From positions 1,883,436-1,947,435 of the forward strand of contig OX459100.1 of assembly GCA_949775045.1 (NCBI GenBank): a stretch of DNA of 64,000 nucleotides, read 5' to 3'. Every line of letters starts with the position of its first letter. Position 1 is the first letter of the stretch. This stretch comes from Metridium senile (Eukaryota; Cnidaria; Anthozoa; Actiniaria; Metridiidae). Under the pieces are notes generated by a model. The model was given only the letters and a program-made list of their open reading frames with translations. It did not search any database and was not told the origin of the DNA. Below are positions 31,831 through 49,310 of this stretch, in pieces. Both the position numbers and the translations under genes were made by a program.

Positions 31831-32731
31831 TTAACCCATGCAGGTAACTGTATTATGTGTAATCTTCTTCTCAGGGCTATGAAACATTACAAAACTGGTT
31901 TTATCTATATTTAATGACAACTTGTTTGCAAACAGCCACTGAGTTAGTTTAGCCAATTCAGTGTTCAGATGATTCTCCAGAGTATTAATGTTTTTATCAG
32001 TGAGAAAGATATTTGTGTCATCTGCAAACAGGTGAAAGTCTAAAATGGAAGAACTTTTTGTTATGTCATTCATATAAAGCAAGAAGAGTAGAGGGCCCAG
32101 TACAGATCCCTGAGGGACATCACATGATATTGAATGGTAATCTGAGTTACTGTTCCTCAGGGACACGAACTGTTGTCTATTGTCCAAGTAGGAAGCAAAC
32201 CATTTATTTGCTATACCTCGGATACCATAGTATTCAAGTTTTTTTTAGGAGAATTCCATGGTTAACAGTATCGAATGCTTTACTCAAGTCTAGAAACATA
32301 CCGCATGAATATAAACCTTTGTCAATTGCAGTTTGAATTTTGTCAGTTAATAGTAATAAAGCATGAGTAGTGGAGTGTTTGGATCTGAAGCCAAACTGAT
32401 TATTTGATAATATTGAGTATTTATCTAAATAATTAATAAGCCTGCTGTGCATCAGTTTCTCAATGATCTTATTAAAGTTTGATAACAAAGAAATGGGCCT
32501 ATAATTGGAAACGCTATGTCGAGAGTCTTTTTTATGTCTTGGTATTACTTTTGCAATTTTAAGTTGGTCCGGGACTAGGCCTGATGCATAGGAGGAGTTA
32601 AAAAGCAGTTGTAACGGATAAGATAACACCTTTTTCAATGACTTCAGCAAACAGGTGGGAATACTAAATGGACCACTTGCTTTTGAGCTATTGAAAGTTG
32701 ATATAACATTTTCTATTTCTAAGGCAGACAA
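31831..32731 (-). mobile_element. LINE reverse transcriptase fragment with a single frameshift
   Basis: The minus strand encodes SALEIENVISTFNSSKASGP, VIPRHKKDSRHSVSNYRPIS, NNQFGFRSKHSTTHAL, MFLDLSKAFDTVNHG, then VPQGSVLGPLLFLLYMNDI and FADDTNIF. These are the ordered palm motifs of a non-LTR reverse transcriptase, including the catalytic FADD. The two halves are in different frames. One base too many in an A8 run (near 32230) explains the shift, since LLKK then reads on into LEYYGIRGIANKW. The 5' side is cut at 32731, where Penelope-like repeats begin. It may be a young element or partly an assembly slip. Confidence 0.85.
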
Positions 32732-33020
32732 CGTAAAAAATAGAAATAGAAACTAGCGAGTAAACTAGTATAGGCTGCATCGGTGTTTGATATAAACGAT
32801 AGGTAATAGAATGAAATTTGTAACACCGTAAAAAATAGACTATAGAAACTAGCGAGTAAACTAGTATAGGCTGTATCGGTGTTTGATATAAACGATAGGT
32901 AATAGAATGAAATTTGTAACACCGTAAAAAATGGAAACTAGCGAGTAACTGAACTAGTATAGGCTGCGTTGGTGTTTGATATAAACGATAGGTAATAGAA
33001 TGAACTTTGTAACAACGTAA
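32732..33020 (-). repeat. Penelope-like terminal repeats, second copy
   Basis: Three units of the ~95-bp repeat (AACTAGCGAGTAAACTAG core) abut the LINE fragment on the left and the GIY-YIG fragment on the right. Confidence 0.65.
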
Positions 33021-33022
33021 AA

Positions 33023-33235
33023 AAATGCTGACTTAGCAGAATTAAAATGGCGGGAGACTGGCTTAGTGTTATCGTTCGTGCCTATATCACGAACGTGATC
33101 GCGGATACGATCACCAAGACGTCTACCAGTTTCACCGACATAAAGCTGGTTACATAAAGTACATTGAATACAATAAATAACATTAGGGGTAACACAAGTA
33201 AAATGGTCACTAATGCTAATCATAACATTAATCAC
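33023..33235 (-). pseudogene. GIY-YIG endonuclease fragment, uninterrupted copy
   Basis: Same ~70 residues as at 1101-1313, with two visible changes in the readable part (HVRDIG for HVRNIG). It continues without a break into 33236-33555, so it shows the empty site of the 1335-2681 transposon at 33252-33256. Confidence 0.8.
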
Positions 33236-33475
33236 ATGACAGCTTTTGGTTTATGTCGCATTACTGGAACTAACAATAACCGTAAATCTAAAGAAATGCG
33301 ACTAATTTATTCCTTAGGCACACAGCAACCTTTCGGCATGAATGAACGCTTCGCTTTCATTTAATTTTTCGATTGTTCTGTAACTCCTCCTACATTTTCT
33401 ATCACCTTTTGATTGGTTCATCACTTTTCCCGGCCCGCTTCGTATTTAAACTCAGTGTCTGTCTTATTCTAACTC

Positions 33476-33517
33476 TTTTACTCCGACGAAGGGCTAAAGC
33501 TTGAAACGTCAGTAAAG
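33476..33517 (+). ncRNA. Hammerhead-ribozyme-like motif, second copy
   Basis: Identical to the motif at 2902-2942: stem I arms TTTACT/AGTAAA, core CCGACGA with C at position 4, stem II GGGC/GCTT, GAAAC then GTC. Confidence 0.5.
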
Positions 33518-34576
33518 TTAAATCAACATTTTTTACGGTGTTACAAATTTCATTATATTATGGGAACTGTGAAGGGGACTATTATGAAATTGAGCTAAAA
33601 AAATAAACATTAAAATTGAAAATCATCCAGTTCAAGATTTCCTAATAGTTGTGATTTTGCAAACTTGTCATAAATCAAAAAAGATGAACCGATCTTAAAA
33701 TGTTTTAAAGTACCTATATTAAAATTAATGAACCAGTATATAAAGACAGTGTACTGACAGATATTCTTAAGCCTGCAAAGGAAGTCTGTTATATACCACT
33801 TATTAACCGAGAGTGAGGTCATTACAGGGAAATCTCAGACCGAGGTATTGTCGTATTGACCGAGCGATAGCGAGGGCAATACATCAAGACCGAGGTCTGA
33901 GATTTCCCTGTAATGACCGAACGGACGAGGTTAATAAGTTATTTATTATATGGCTATTTTAAAAAGCGAGAGAAAGTCATATCTTTTTTGATATTTTACG
34001 ACGCGCGTGCGTTGCTTTCAAATGGCTTCCCAGTATTTACTGAAAAAGAGCGGGTTGTCAGATCAGAAACCGGTTTTCATTCATGTGATGGCTGCCTCGA
34101 CAAACTTACAGCAATTTTGATGCCAAAATATTAAAATTACTACAGCTTTCTTGATCATTCCAAATCAAAGATCATTTAAAGACAAAGGGTTTTGTTTATA
34201 TCTCAACATCAAACAAAGTCAAGAAACAAAAAACAAGTTTTACAAAGGATTTTAGCTGACATAACCAAGTGAGCCACGATGGATGTTGAAACGAGTTGAA
34301 ATTCGTCGGTCTTGTGGACGTTTGCATCGAGAAAAAGAGCCTACGGAAGCTTATTTTTCGATAAACAATAATAAGAACTTTTTAAAGTTAAAATCGAAAT
34401 CACTGTCAACTTTTAAAGGAATTTATTTGTCTGTGTCATACTTTATGAAGAAGATGAAAGGATGATACAGGAGGAGCCAACGGGGGTGTTCTTTAAAAAA
34501 ACTGTTCTTATAAGTAAGTTACTTGGAATTAAATTCTGTACCTTGACTATTCTATACGCTCTCACGTTTTTCATTT

Positions 34577-35462
34577 TATTATATATATAACTAGAATTTC
34601 ATACAATAAATCTCTATTATAAAAATCTCTATGCTTTATATTTCACTGGTGAAAAATGCAATACGACCAATCAGCGTCGCGTACAGCTTTTCACAGTGTA
34701 AAAATATAACCAATCAAAATTTACAGTTGACCAAACCAACCAATCATAAAACGAGCAATTGTGACATTTGAATGGCTTCCCGCCAAAACAAAATTGCGTT
34801 TTCTGTAGCTTTGTTGATGTGAACAAAATGGCGAGTCGTTTTGTGTCACTAGATGTGCCGGTAGATGAGTTTATTCAAAACCAAGAAAACAATAACACAC
34901 TAAGCAAGACGAAGAGAGACCTGGCTTTATTGACTGAATATCTTGAAACAAAAAATGTGCAGCAAAACCTGGAAGAAATCCAGCCAAGAGATTTAGACGA
35001 GCTGCTTTCTGCTTTTCTCGTTGAAGTAGGGAAGAAAGATGGGGATGAATACGAACCGACGACTTTAAGGTCGTTCATATCGAGCTTTGACCGTTACTTA
35101 CGAAAGAAAGACTACCCAACAACGATAATAGAAGGGCAACAATTCAGACGAACAAGTCCAACTTTTCGTGAAGAAACGACAACTAAGCGCCGCCGTCGTT
35201 ATTGCATCTTGCATTCGCCGGACAGCGACTAATGAAAAACAATCAAAGTACATTTTTAATATTTATATTCACTTTTTGTATATCCATTTTCCTTTTATAA
35301 ACTGACATGCGGTATTTTTCAATTTAATTGTCAGTATAGTTGACATTGCATCTACTTAACTTATAAACTTTAAACTTACGAAAGTTTCGACAAAATTTGT
35401 CATTTTTACTCAATCAAAATAAACGTGTTTGTATGTGAATTCTAGTTATATATATAATAAAG
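34577..35462. mobile_element. 886-bp TIR element carrying a recombinase N-terminal domain gene
   Basis: The left end TTTATTATATATATAACTAG and its complement at the right (ending 35462) form inverted repeats of about 25-30 bases extending into GAATT.CA. The paralogous block lacks the whole 34574-35615 insertion (empty site near 3998). It carries the gene at 34828-35232. The AT-rich ends make a target duplication hard to define. Confidence 0.7.
34828..35232 (+). CDS. 134-residue protein: N-terminal domain of a Crypton-lineage tyrosine recombinase
   Basis: The ATG at 34828 has a good context (AAAATGGCG). Residues about 27-110 (SKTKRDLALLTEYLETKN, RDLDELLSAFLVEV, GDEYEPTTLRSFISSFDRYL, DYPTTI) match the SAM-like core-binding domain found in KIAA1958/QRICH1/ZMYM-type recombinase relatives. 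There is no catalytic domain, so no HxxR box or Tyr nucleophile. The end is basic (TTKRRRRY), a possible nuclear signal. The frame is open throughout. It may be a truncated non-autonomous derivative or a DNA-binding regulator of a full recombinase such as that at 59098-60583; the two are only distantly alike. Confidence 0.7.
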   Translation: MASRFVSLDVPVDEFIQNQENNNTLSKTKRDLALLTEYLETKNVQQNLEEIQPRDLDELLSAFLVEVGKKDGDEYEPTTLRSFISSFDRYLRKKDYPTTIIEGQQFRRTSPTFREETTTKRRRRYCILHSPDSD

Positions 35463-35471
35463 AGAAAACAT

Positions 35472-35480
35472 CATAGAAAA

Positions 35481-35517
<37 letters not shown>

Positions 35518-35608
35518 AAAAACACTCACTCGCCAGCTCGAAGACTCGCTCGTTCGTGTTTTACACAAACAACTCGTGAATATAACCCCGTACGCCGCAC
35601 TTTCTATG
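35472..35608. repeat. Long hairpin H5
   Basis: The arms CATAGAAA...GTACGGGGTTATATTCAC and GTGAATATAACCCCGTAC...TTTCTATG pair, continuing through GTTGTTTGTGTAAAA/TTTTACACAAACAAC. The apex holds CGCCAGCTCGAAGACTCGCT. It was inserted with, or beside, the recombinase-domain element. Confidence 0.8.
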
Positions 35609-36670
35609 AATTAATCTATATATATACATCCTGTCATTCTGAAATTACCTGGCTGGGATGTAAGAACAGTTATAATTGTCCCAGCTGGTCGTTGGCTCCT
35701 CCTGATGATATGAGGAACGCTGACAGCACTTTGGATCGAGTAAATCGTCCTTTTCAAGATTTTTGAACCTTTTGTATGCAGAAAAAGAAAGACAATAACA
35801 CTGCCTGACTTCAAAAACTATGTTTACTTTAGTAGAAAAACTTTTCGTGAGTTTTAAAGCTTTTTAAAAGTGACTGAAAAGCAACGACATGTATATCTCA
35901 ACAAAAGATACCTCAAATCACCGCCGTGCTGTTTACAAGGAAAGATAAAAAAATAAGCTTTTTAGTATTCTCACAACCTATGAAATATGTGTATTCTCTC
36001 GCGAGTTTTTGCAATATTGATTTGATTTTATCAACTTTTGCTTGTCAAAATGTTTGCAAAAACAGCCAATGCTTGTCACTTAGCCTTGAATAAAAGTTCT
36101 TATTATTGTTTACAAGGAAAGATAAAAACTAAAAGTACACTTTTCAACTTTTATTGAGGTATGTGAAAGCTTTATGTTTTTTAGAGAATTAGAAAATAAG
36201 CTTTTCAGTATTCTCATAACCTATGAAATATGTGTATTCTAGATTTCTCGTGAGTTTTTGCAATATTGATTTGATTTTATCAATTTTTGCTTGTCAAAAT
36301 GTTTGCAAAAACAACCAATACTTGTCTCTTAGCCTTGAATTAAAGTTCTTATTATTGTTTATCGAAAAATAAGTAGGTTTTTGTTGTTGTTTTCACCTCG
36401 CGTACAAACAAACTCAAAGCCACCGTCCAGCCGAGAAAACTGAACAATTAATGACCGGTCATTACAAGAAAATAATGACCGGTCATTATGTGTCAGCAAC
36501 CAATCAGAGCGCGCGGAATTTTGATGCCATATAATAAATGAACACAATGTCATGCCACTGTGGTCATATAACCCACAAACACGTACAACCAAAAAATGGT
36601 ATGAAATAAGCGTTCTGTCTTATATTATAATAATTAGATAATAAAAGATAATTATACGTCACCCTTTGAG

Positions 36671-36894
36671 GAGGGTCCTGAAGGGGGGGTCCGAATCTCA
36701 TTTCCCAGTTTATATTTAGACCAAATCCCAGTCAAAAATCACATAATCCATGTTGCTCAAGTTTTCAATCTCATTCCCATTTTCTATTGTTCTTTTATTA
36801 TAAATCCCAGTCCCAGTGCATCCAATCCTATCATTTTTTTCCCAGTCAAACATACGGCCAATTCCTGCTCCCATTTTACCCCTTCAGGACCCTC
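36671..36894. mobile_element. 224-bp MITE, block-2 copy
   Basis: Same element, same TTTGAG duplication and same location as 5093-5316. It therefore predates the segmental duplication. Confidence 0.85.
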
Positions 36895-38549
36895 TTTGAG
36901 TGTGGACAGGATGTTTGATACGGCGACAACGATTTTTGAAATACAAATATATTTGGATGTCCGACCTAAGACATTGGCCGGTGAGAACTGGACATGTCTG
37001 ATATATATCAGTGCAAAAACATCACATAACAGCATATCTTGCGTCATATGAAGTAATAGTTCATCAGGTAAGATTGATTTTAGATAGATAATAGACAAAT
37101 ACCCCTTTCCCGACCTTTCGAACTTTGATGGAAGCTACACCGATTACTATTTTCGAGAACTCAACGGTGTAGAACTATAATTTATTTAATGCCTTTTCTA
37201 AGAATTATCACCCTACAGAATTACACAAATGACACTGATTAAATGTATACCAATTCTTGAAGAACTTTGACTTATCCTGGGCTTGTTGTACAAAGTCTTT
37301 ACATCGTTTAAAATTGGATGAATTTTTATTAAAAAGATAAAATAGATAATGGAGCCCATAAATATCTATCAATACGTTAAAACCCATAAACATTATAATC
37401 ACAGAACATAACTCTTATTTGGAAGAACAAGATATTTTTTGGGTAAACCACTTAGCCATAAGATAAAACCCGTTCTAATTAAAGCTTCTTCACTGGTAAA
37501 AAATGTTGAAGGCATCAGAGTATATATTGAAACACATATATTTTATTACTATCTTATCCAATCTGGGATCTTCTGTGTTTGACGCTCGCCACCACTACTT
37601 CAGTATTTACAACATATAATTTCATTCATGAGGGAAAACAGAGACCCGTAAAACCCTTGTGGTAAGGGAGAGAATAGAGACGCTCACTGAACAACGTTAG
37701 CTCACTTATAATCCATGTTCGAATATTAGTAATAATGATGAGTTGGCCATATGTCAGGGGATAATGATGAAAACCATGGAATGTTTAAAGAATCTCCAGG
37801 AGTAATGCCAAACTGTTAAATAACGTACATAATAATTGGAATATAAAGTATAAATGTCTGGGCGTATATATATGGTACTGAAAATACTCAAATGTAATAA
37901 TTATAAGCCATATGTTTTAACTTCAAAACTTTACTGCTACACTATATAATCCCGTTGCAAAATTAATCACATGAAAAAATAGAGACATTAGACTTTTTAT
38001 TATTCACATGCACATTGATATTTACAAGAATAATCATATTGATATATGTTAATGGTAAAAATATGAATTAATAAATCAAGTATATTATATAGAGCAAAAG
38101 ATATGAGGTGACTGTCGAAATAGTTAAAACTTTCAAATCCACAACCACATTTCAAATCGAAAAACATTATTTTCTTTTTTTTTCTTGAGTTGTCACCATT
38201 TTACCCTCACCTCGCATATTAAAACACTTGTATGCAGATTTCCTGTAATCCATGTGTTTCATGTTTACCATTCTTTAAAATCAAAATAAAATTAAATTAT
38301 AATAAAACAGTAAACATTTCTGAGCAGATACTGTAATATCATTTAGCATTTTAAGATATCACTCACATAACATAGGGATAATTTAACATGAACTTAACTA
38401 CTTAAGAAATAGTGCAGCCTAAGGCTAACCTGCAATTTACCATCACCATTTCAAGGACCAGTAGAACCCCTCACGGAATTAAACGTCATGCATGAACAGC
38501 AGATGACTCAATTTGCTTATCAGTTACAACATACAATCATGATGTAATC

Positions 38550-38660
38550 ACAGAAATATTTCCATTAGAAAGCTACCAAGACCGACCTTCACAATCCATT
38601 GCCAGTTACTGGATCGTTTAGTCGACGAAGGTAACAACTACCAGACCTCTACTTTCAACA
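38550..38660 (+). promoter_or_regulatory. Putative 5' leader exon of gene B
   Basis: Conserved with 6960-7065 and ending in CTACTTTCAACA before the donor GTAAGTT (38661). The matching acceptor TCGTCATTCAG ends at 43136, 22 bases before the gene B start codon. This would make a 4.48-kb 5' UTR intron containing the SINE and the giant inverted-repeat element. Confidence 0.45.
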
Positions 38661-38784
38661 GTAAGTTATATTGCAAGTCGGTTCGTTTTTTAACCTATAC
38701 TCTCACCCCATGCCTTTATTATCTCCTTCCAATCAACAATGGAGTCAAATTAGCCATGTATCTACAAACAATTGTTTTTACTTG

Positions 38785-39108
38785 ATGGGTGACATGGATG
38801 GCCTAGCGGTGAGAGTGGTGGCCTCTCAACATTTTGGTCCAGGTTCGAGCCCTGGCTTGGGCAGGGATTATATGGGAGTTGAGTTTGTTTGATGTTTTCT
38901 TTTCTCCTATGCCACGAGGGTTTTTCTCCGGGTTATCCGGTTTTCCTCCCTCCGCAAAAATGAACATGCGTGAGCCGAGTTGTGTGCAAAATAATTAACG
39001 TAGAGGTAGTGAGTGTGTGTCTCAGTCTTCCCAATTAATAGGGCACACGTGTCCAGCTAGAAAGATTGAGACGTTAAAAAAGTTATTTTGATTTATTATT
39101 ACTTGTCT
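38785..39108 (+). mobile_element. tRNA-derived SINE
   Basis: The head has an A box (TAGCGGTGAGAGTGG) and a B box (GGTTCGAGCCC). A body with TTCTCCGGGTTATCCGG and an AT-rich tail follow. TTACTTG flanks both ends (38778-38784, 39109-39115). Gene A's matching site at 7183-7189 has one TTACTTG and no insertion, so the SINE arrived after the duplication. Confidence 0.88.
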
Positions 39109-39115
39109 TTTAATT

Positions 39116-39505
39116 ATATACACTTACGTAAAGCCTTTTCACAACTCTGAGAAATATACAACAACACCTAACGTCTCATTTCACACAACCGCGTTGAATC
39201 TGTAATCACGAATAACGACATTGAACATGCAGGTCGCAGGTGAAGATGATTTCACGGATCGCGACTGTCCGAAGTTTTTGCTTTTCACGAATCACAGGCT
39301 CATGGTAGATTGGTTTCATTAGGCATAAATGCCTAACTTTGTATCTATCACACGTACGCCAAAACGACATGTTGAATTTTCAGTGGAAACTAGTTTCGTT
39401 TTTAATTAACCTCTTCAGTCCACAATCACAGGCTCAATTAAGGGTTAATCACGGATAACCTCTTCCTCACCCTGAGGGTATAGTTATAGTTGTTTGTCGT
39501 TATCC
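39116..39505. other. Stretch between the SINE and the giant inverted-repeat element
   Basis: Noncoding, partly alignable with gene A's 5' UTR intron at its start only. No feature supported. Confidence 0.35.
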
Positions 39506-39509
39506 TTAA

Positions 39510-42500
39510 GAGGCTGTCCGTGTAAGAATCGACCACCCGATTTTTGGTGGAACGCCGATTTCCTTCAAACTTTCTGTGTTAGACAATCAATCTATGCAAT
39601 AAACAAATATGGCAATCTTTTTGATTTTAGTGGCTTTTTAATATTTTTTTGGGAGTGACTTTCGATACCGGTCGAAAACATGAAAATTGCCATTTTTAAT
39701 ATGCAAATTTAGGGCTTGCGTTTGTGTGTCTCAAAAATCATCCTTTAACTTGATTCAACTGACATTTCCACACAATAACAAGCCACTCAATTAGTGTTGT
39801 TCCAGTAAAAATCATAGCATTTCGTTGAAAATTCAATTTATTATAGATTTTTGGAAGAAACCGTAATTTCACAATTTAACTGTTGGCACGATACTACCAA
39901 TATGCAAGTGGAGTTTTCTTGAAAGTCCAGACCATTCCAAAAGCGAGATAGTGATAGTAGTTTACTCCTAGGACCAGTGTATCAGAATCAGCAAAAACAT
40001 TTTTAGGACCTCCTCATTCTAAGCTGTAAGATCGCTTAGAATTTTGCTTAAAATGCCAATTTCGTACTGAAAATATGCAAATTTCCGGTGATTACTTTTT
40101 TCTCAGAAAACTGCCACATTCACCCATACTCACTTCAAATCTTTTATAAAAAAGGTAAATTGTTGAGTTAAATCCTAAGTTAATACTTAAAACCTCAAGA
40201 AATACCTTATAAAATTAAAAAAGTACCGTGACTGCGACATTCTGCTGGCGCGACATTGTTTACATAACACTGCTGTCACGGCATTCACCTGTACAGTACT
40301 TTCTAACTTTAAAAACCTATTCTAACGAACATTTAGCATGAAAAATCGTTTGAAATAAAGACGAACTACACTTGCCTGCTTCTTCGTAATTTATTGTTTA
40401 ATATTAAAACCTCACGCCGCTACAGTTTATCAACGTGTTTCATAAAAATTGACATTTTCATGTCACGCAATCCAAGCAAAATAAACGCGTTTGACAAATA
40501 ATCTTCAGTGTTGTTTTTAGTCAATTACACGAAACGAATGTAGCCTACATGTACACTTATATTCATTCGATATTTATTTATACATGGCTTTCATGACTTA
40601 TCAACAACATAATGACATTTTTTGATATCCATTTGTTCAACATTAAGCCGATTATGTCGATTTCTATAGCGTCTATTGAGTCTAACTAATTGGTATTTTC
40701 CATAGAGTCAGAATATTTTCATTCTACAAATCTTATCTTTTTTATTGCAGCGAAATCTCTTAGCTTGTATTGCAATGACGTGTAAGAGGGCGGAGCTTAA
40801 GTAAATGCTGTCCGATGCATGGTTGTTCATTTTCATTTTTTCATTTCAAATAGAGGACTTTCATAAATGGCCGCCACTAATTATCATAATTTTTTTAAAC
40901 TGATGTTTTAGTAATATATCCAACTCGAGAAAGAGTGTTTCATCAGGTTTTCAAACACCGAAAAATGGGTTGGAAAAAAAAAAAAAACGAGGTGCAGCCG
41001 AGTTTTTTTGGTCCCATTTTTATGGTGTTTGAAAACCTGATGAATCACACTTTCGAGTGTTGGATATTATGCACTAGTCAAATCGTCGGAAAAGACGTGT
41101 TAACATTTGGTCAGCTATAAACCCGCTATACGTCACGCTTCAATGCGCCTAGTCAAAATGGTAGAAATAAGACCACAAAATCGTGGTTTTTCGATCTTTT
41201 CTCAAAATATTTGCAGAAAAGTAAAAAAAGTAGCCATGGATACAGCTACCTCATCAATCTTTTGTTGACCTTATCAAATGATTTTGATCTACTTTCCGTT
41301 CAAAAAGTACACGTACTTTTGGGGGTTGAAAGTTAACGGTTTGATCACTTTTACAAGAGGATTGTGCGACTATTCTCATGTCAAGTTACAATATGGGCTA
41401 TATTTAAAATTAAACAAGCCCTTTCAAAAAAGTAGCCATGGATTCGAAAACACCATTCTTTTACGGACATTTTGATGTGTAATACATGACTATGCGTGGA
41501 AAAAGACCACCGTACTTTTCAAGATTTCTGATTGTTATCGCTGTAATTTCTCAGTCATTCTCTTATAAGACTCTCACTCAAAATCGAGCGGACAGTAGAG
41601 CCTCGAGAACTCTTTGAATGATATATATTATTTTGTCGCCGGTTATAAGTCGTTAGAGTATATATAATCATATTGTGCTGTGAAAGGCTTCTCTGGATGT
41701 TTAATTGTTTTTTAAAAGCGGGTTTGTACTTGGAAATATGAAATGTTCACAATCACGGAGATATGTTTTCCGATGGTCGGGGGTTTCAATTGACTAGTGC
41801 ATTGAAATAATATGACTTTGCATTTTATACGGAAATATATATAATACTGTTCAAGTGCTAATTTCTAATCAAACGAGAAAGATGAAAAAACTGCATCAAA
41901 ACTTACTCGATCGATGTTCTAAAAATAGCACTAATATGACGCGGTTATCTAAAAGGCACAATTTGTTTTTTGAAAGGGAAGAAAAGAATATCTATATATC
42001 CATAATACACTAGCTATCCAATTTTTATATTTTTTTTTACAGAATCATGCAAGCGGTTAAGCCGTCCAATAACGTATTTTAAGATATAAAAATTCCATGG
42101 GATATCTCACAAAAAGCGGCAAACTACAGGATTGCGTGACAAGTTTATTTAAAACTAAAAGCCCTTTAAATAATTCTAACAACAATAAAAGATGTCAAAG
42201 AAGCAAGGAAATCGTGATTGTATTTATTTTAAACGATTTTTCATGCTAAATATTCGTTAGAATAGATTTTTAAAGTTAGAAAGTACTGTACAGGTGAATG
42301 CCGTGACAGCAGTGTTAAGTAAACAATGTCGCGCCGGCAGAATGTCGCAGTACTTTTTTACTTTTAAAGGCCTTTCTTGTAGTTTTAAGCATTAATTTAG
42401 GATTTAACTCAACAATTTACCTTTTTTATAAAATATTTGAAGTGAATATGGGTGAATGTGGCAGTTTTCTGAGAAAAAAGTCATCACCGGAAATTTGCAT

Positions 42501-43064
42501 ATTTTCAGTACGAAATTGGTATTTTAGCCAAATTCTAAGCGATCTTACAGCTTAGAATGAGGAGGTCCTAAAAATGTTTTTGCTGATTCTGATACACTGG
42601 TCCTAGGAGTAAACTACTATCACTATCTCGCTTTTGGAATGGTCTGGACTTTCAAGAAAACTCCACTTGCATATTGGTAGTATCGTGCCAACAGTAAAAT
42701 TGTGAAATTACGGTTTCTTCCAAAAATCTATAATAAATTGAATTTTCAACAAAATGCTATGATTTTTACTGAAACAATACTAATTGAGTGGCTAGTTATT
42801 GTGTGGAAATTTCAGTTGAATCAAGTTAAAGGATGATTTTTGAGACACTCCAGCGCAAGCCCTAAATTTGCATATTAAAAATGGCAATTTTCATGTTTTC
42901 GACCGGTATCGAAAGTCACTCCCAAAAAAATATTAAAAAGCCACTAAAATCAAAAAGATTGCCATATTTGTTTATTGCATAGATTGATTGTCTAACACAG
43001 AAAGTTTGAAGGAAATCGGCGTTCCACCAAAAATCGGGTGGTCGGTTCTTAAACGGACAGCCTC
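39510..43064. mobile_element. 3.55-kb TTAA-flanked element with ~850-bp inverted-repeat arms
   Basis: The left arm 39510-40362 (GAGGCTGTCCG, CGACCACCCGATTTTTGGTG, TTTCCTTCAAACTTTCTGTG) is mirrored nearly base for base by the right arm 42226-43064. TTAA lies at 39506-39509 and 43065-43068. The 1.86-kb interior holds hairpin H6 (40922-41060) and no coding frame of note, so it is non-autonomous. It ends 94 bases before the gene B start codon. Confidence 0.88.
40922..41060. repeat. Long hairpin H6 inside the giant element
   Basis: The arms CATCAGGTTTTCAAACACC and GGTGTTTGAAAACCTGATG are exact complements, with outer AACTCGAGAAAGAGTG/CACTTTCGAGTGTT. The apex holds AACGAGGTGCAGCCGAGTTT. Confidence 0.8.
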
Positions 43065-43158
43065 TTAAACTCCATTCTACTTCTTGAAAAACACTTTGAA
43101 AAACCATTGTATTTTATCTATCTTTTCGTCATTCAGTTTGGAAGAAAGTATAGTCACA

Positions 43159-48600
<5,442 letters not shown>

Positions 48601-48652
48601 ACATGATTTGGCTGTAGCTGATCATAAAATGTCCAAAAAAAAAAACACGTAA

Positions 48653-48669
48653 AATAAACCGGTAATAAA
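48653..48669 (+). terminator. Polyadenylation signals of gene B
   Basis: AATAAA at 48653-48658 and again at 48664-48669, about 55-65 bases after the stop codon. Confidence 0.65.
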
Positions 48670-49310
48670 AGCACTGTATAGATCAAATGTACTTGACTTT
48701 CTAACATCCTGTTCACACGATGGAGTATTTACACGTATTCGAGAATAGTCGGTGAAACCAAATGTTATCCATATTGGTTTAGATATAATTCGATATGGCA
48801 TTAAAAACGAATCAACTCCTACATTTATGTATTTGTTTGTAGAACTGTAACATGAGTGGTTTTCAGGTAAAAATAAAGCAAATAAATTCACTAAATATGT
48901 TATTTTTGGTTGATAACATAGTTGGAATATAAAGAAAAAACATATTAAGGCAAGAAAAAGATCACTAAATGATTATAAATATATAAATTGGTTTGCAGTT
49001 GAATATTACTTGGTTTGTATAGTTGAATTAAGCGGACTTTTAATTACAATACCGCATCTGTATATCAAAAGTCTAAAATCGTTAATCCTACTGACACCAC
49101 TCCATCAGGAAACTGAAACATCCCAAGTAAACGTTCTGGATTTTCTCAGTGACGGAAAACAGCTTTAGTAATATTGACAGTATTCTATGACAATGCTTGA
49201 ACCGCCAATGATCATTGACAGAGAGATTACCCGGGGGAGAGAGGGGAGGGGGTGTTTCCTTGGCCATGTAATAAGCGTATAATCTGGCTGAACGTTACAG
49301 TGTGAATCTA
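48670..49310. other. Intergenic after gene B, no feature seen
   Basis: AT-rich, with a purine run near 49230. No gene supported. Confidence 0.4.

Larger units (their letters stand above)
33556..38777. repeat. Second copy of the upstream block of the esterase genes
   Basis: Aligns with 2981-7182 at an offset of 30575 that grows to about 31574 because of an insertion at 34574-35615. It includes hairpin H1 again (33798-33939), the 242-bp repeat (35935-36360, partly deleted) and the MITE at 36671-36894. Differences outside insertions are few, so the duplication is fairly recent. Confidence 0.8.

Noticed and set aside
43084..43158. Earlier start for gene B using a TTG codon
   Set aside because: A eukaryotic gene with a well-placed ATG at 43159, directly before a signal peptide and after a splice acceptor, does not need it.
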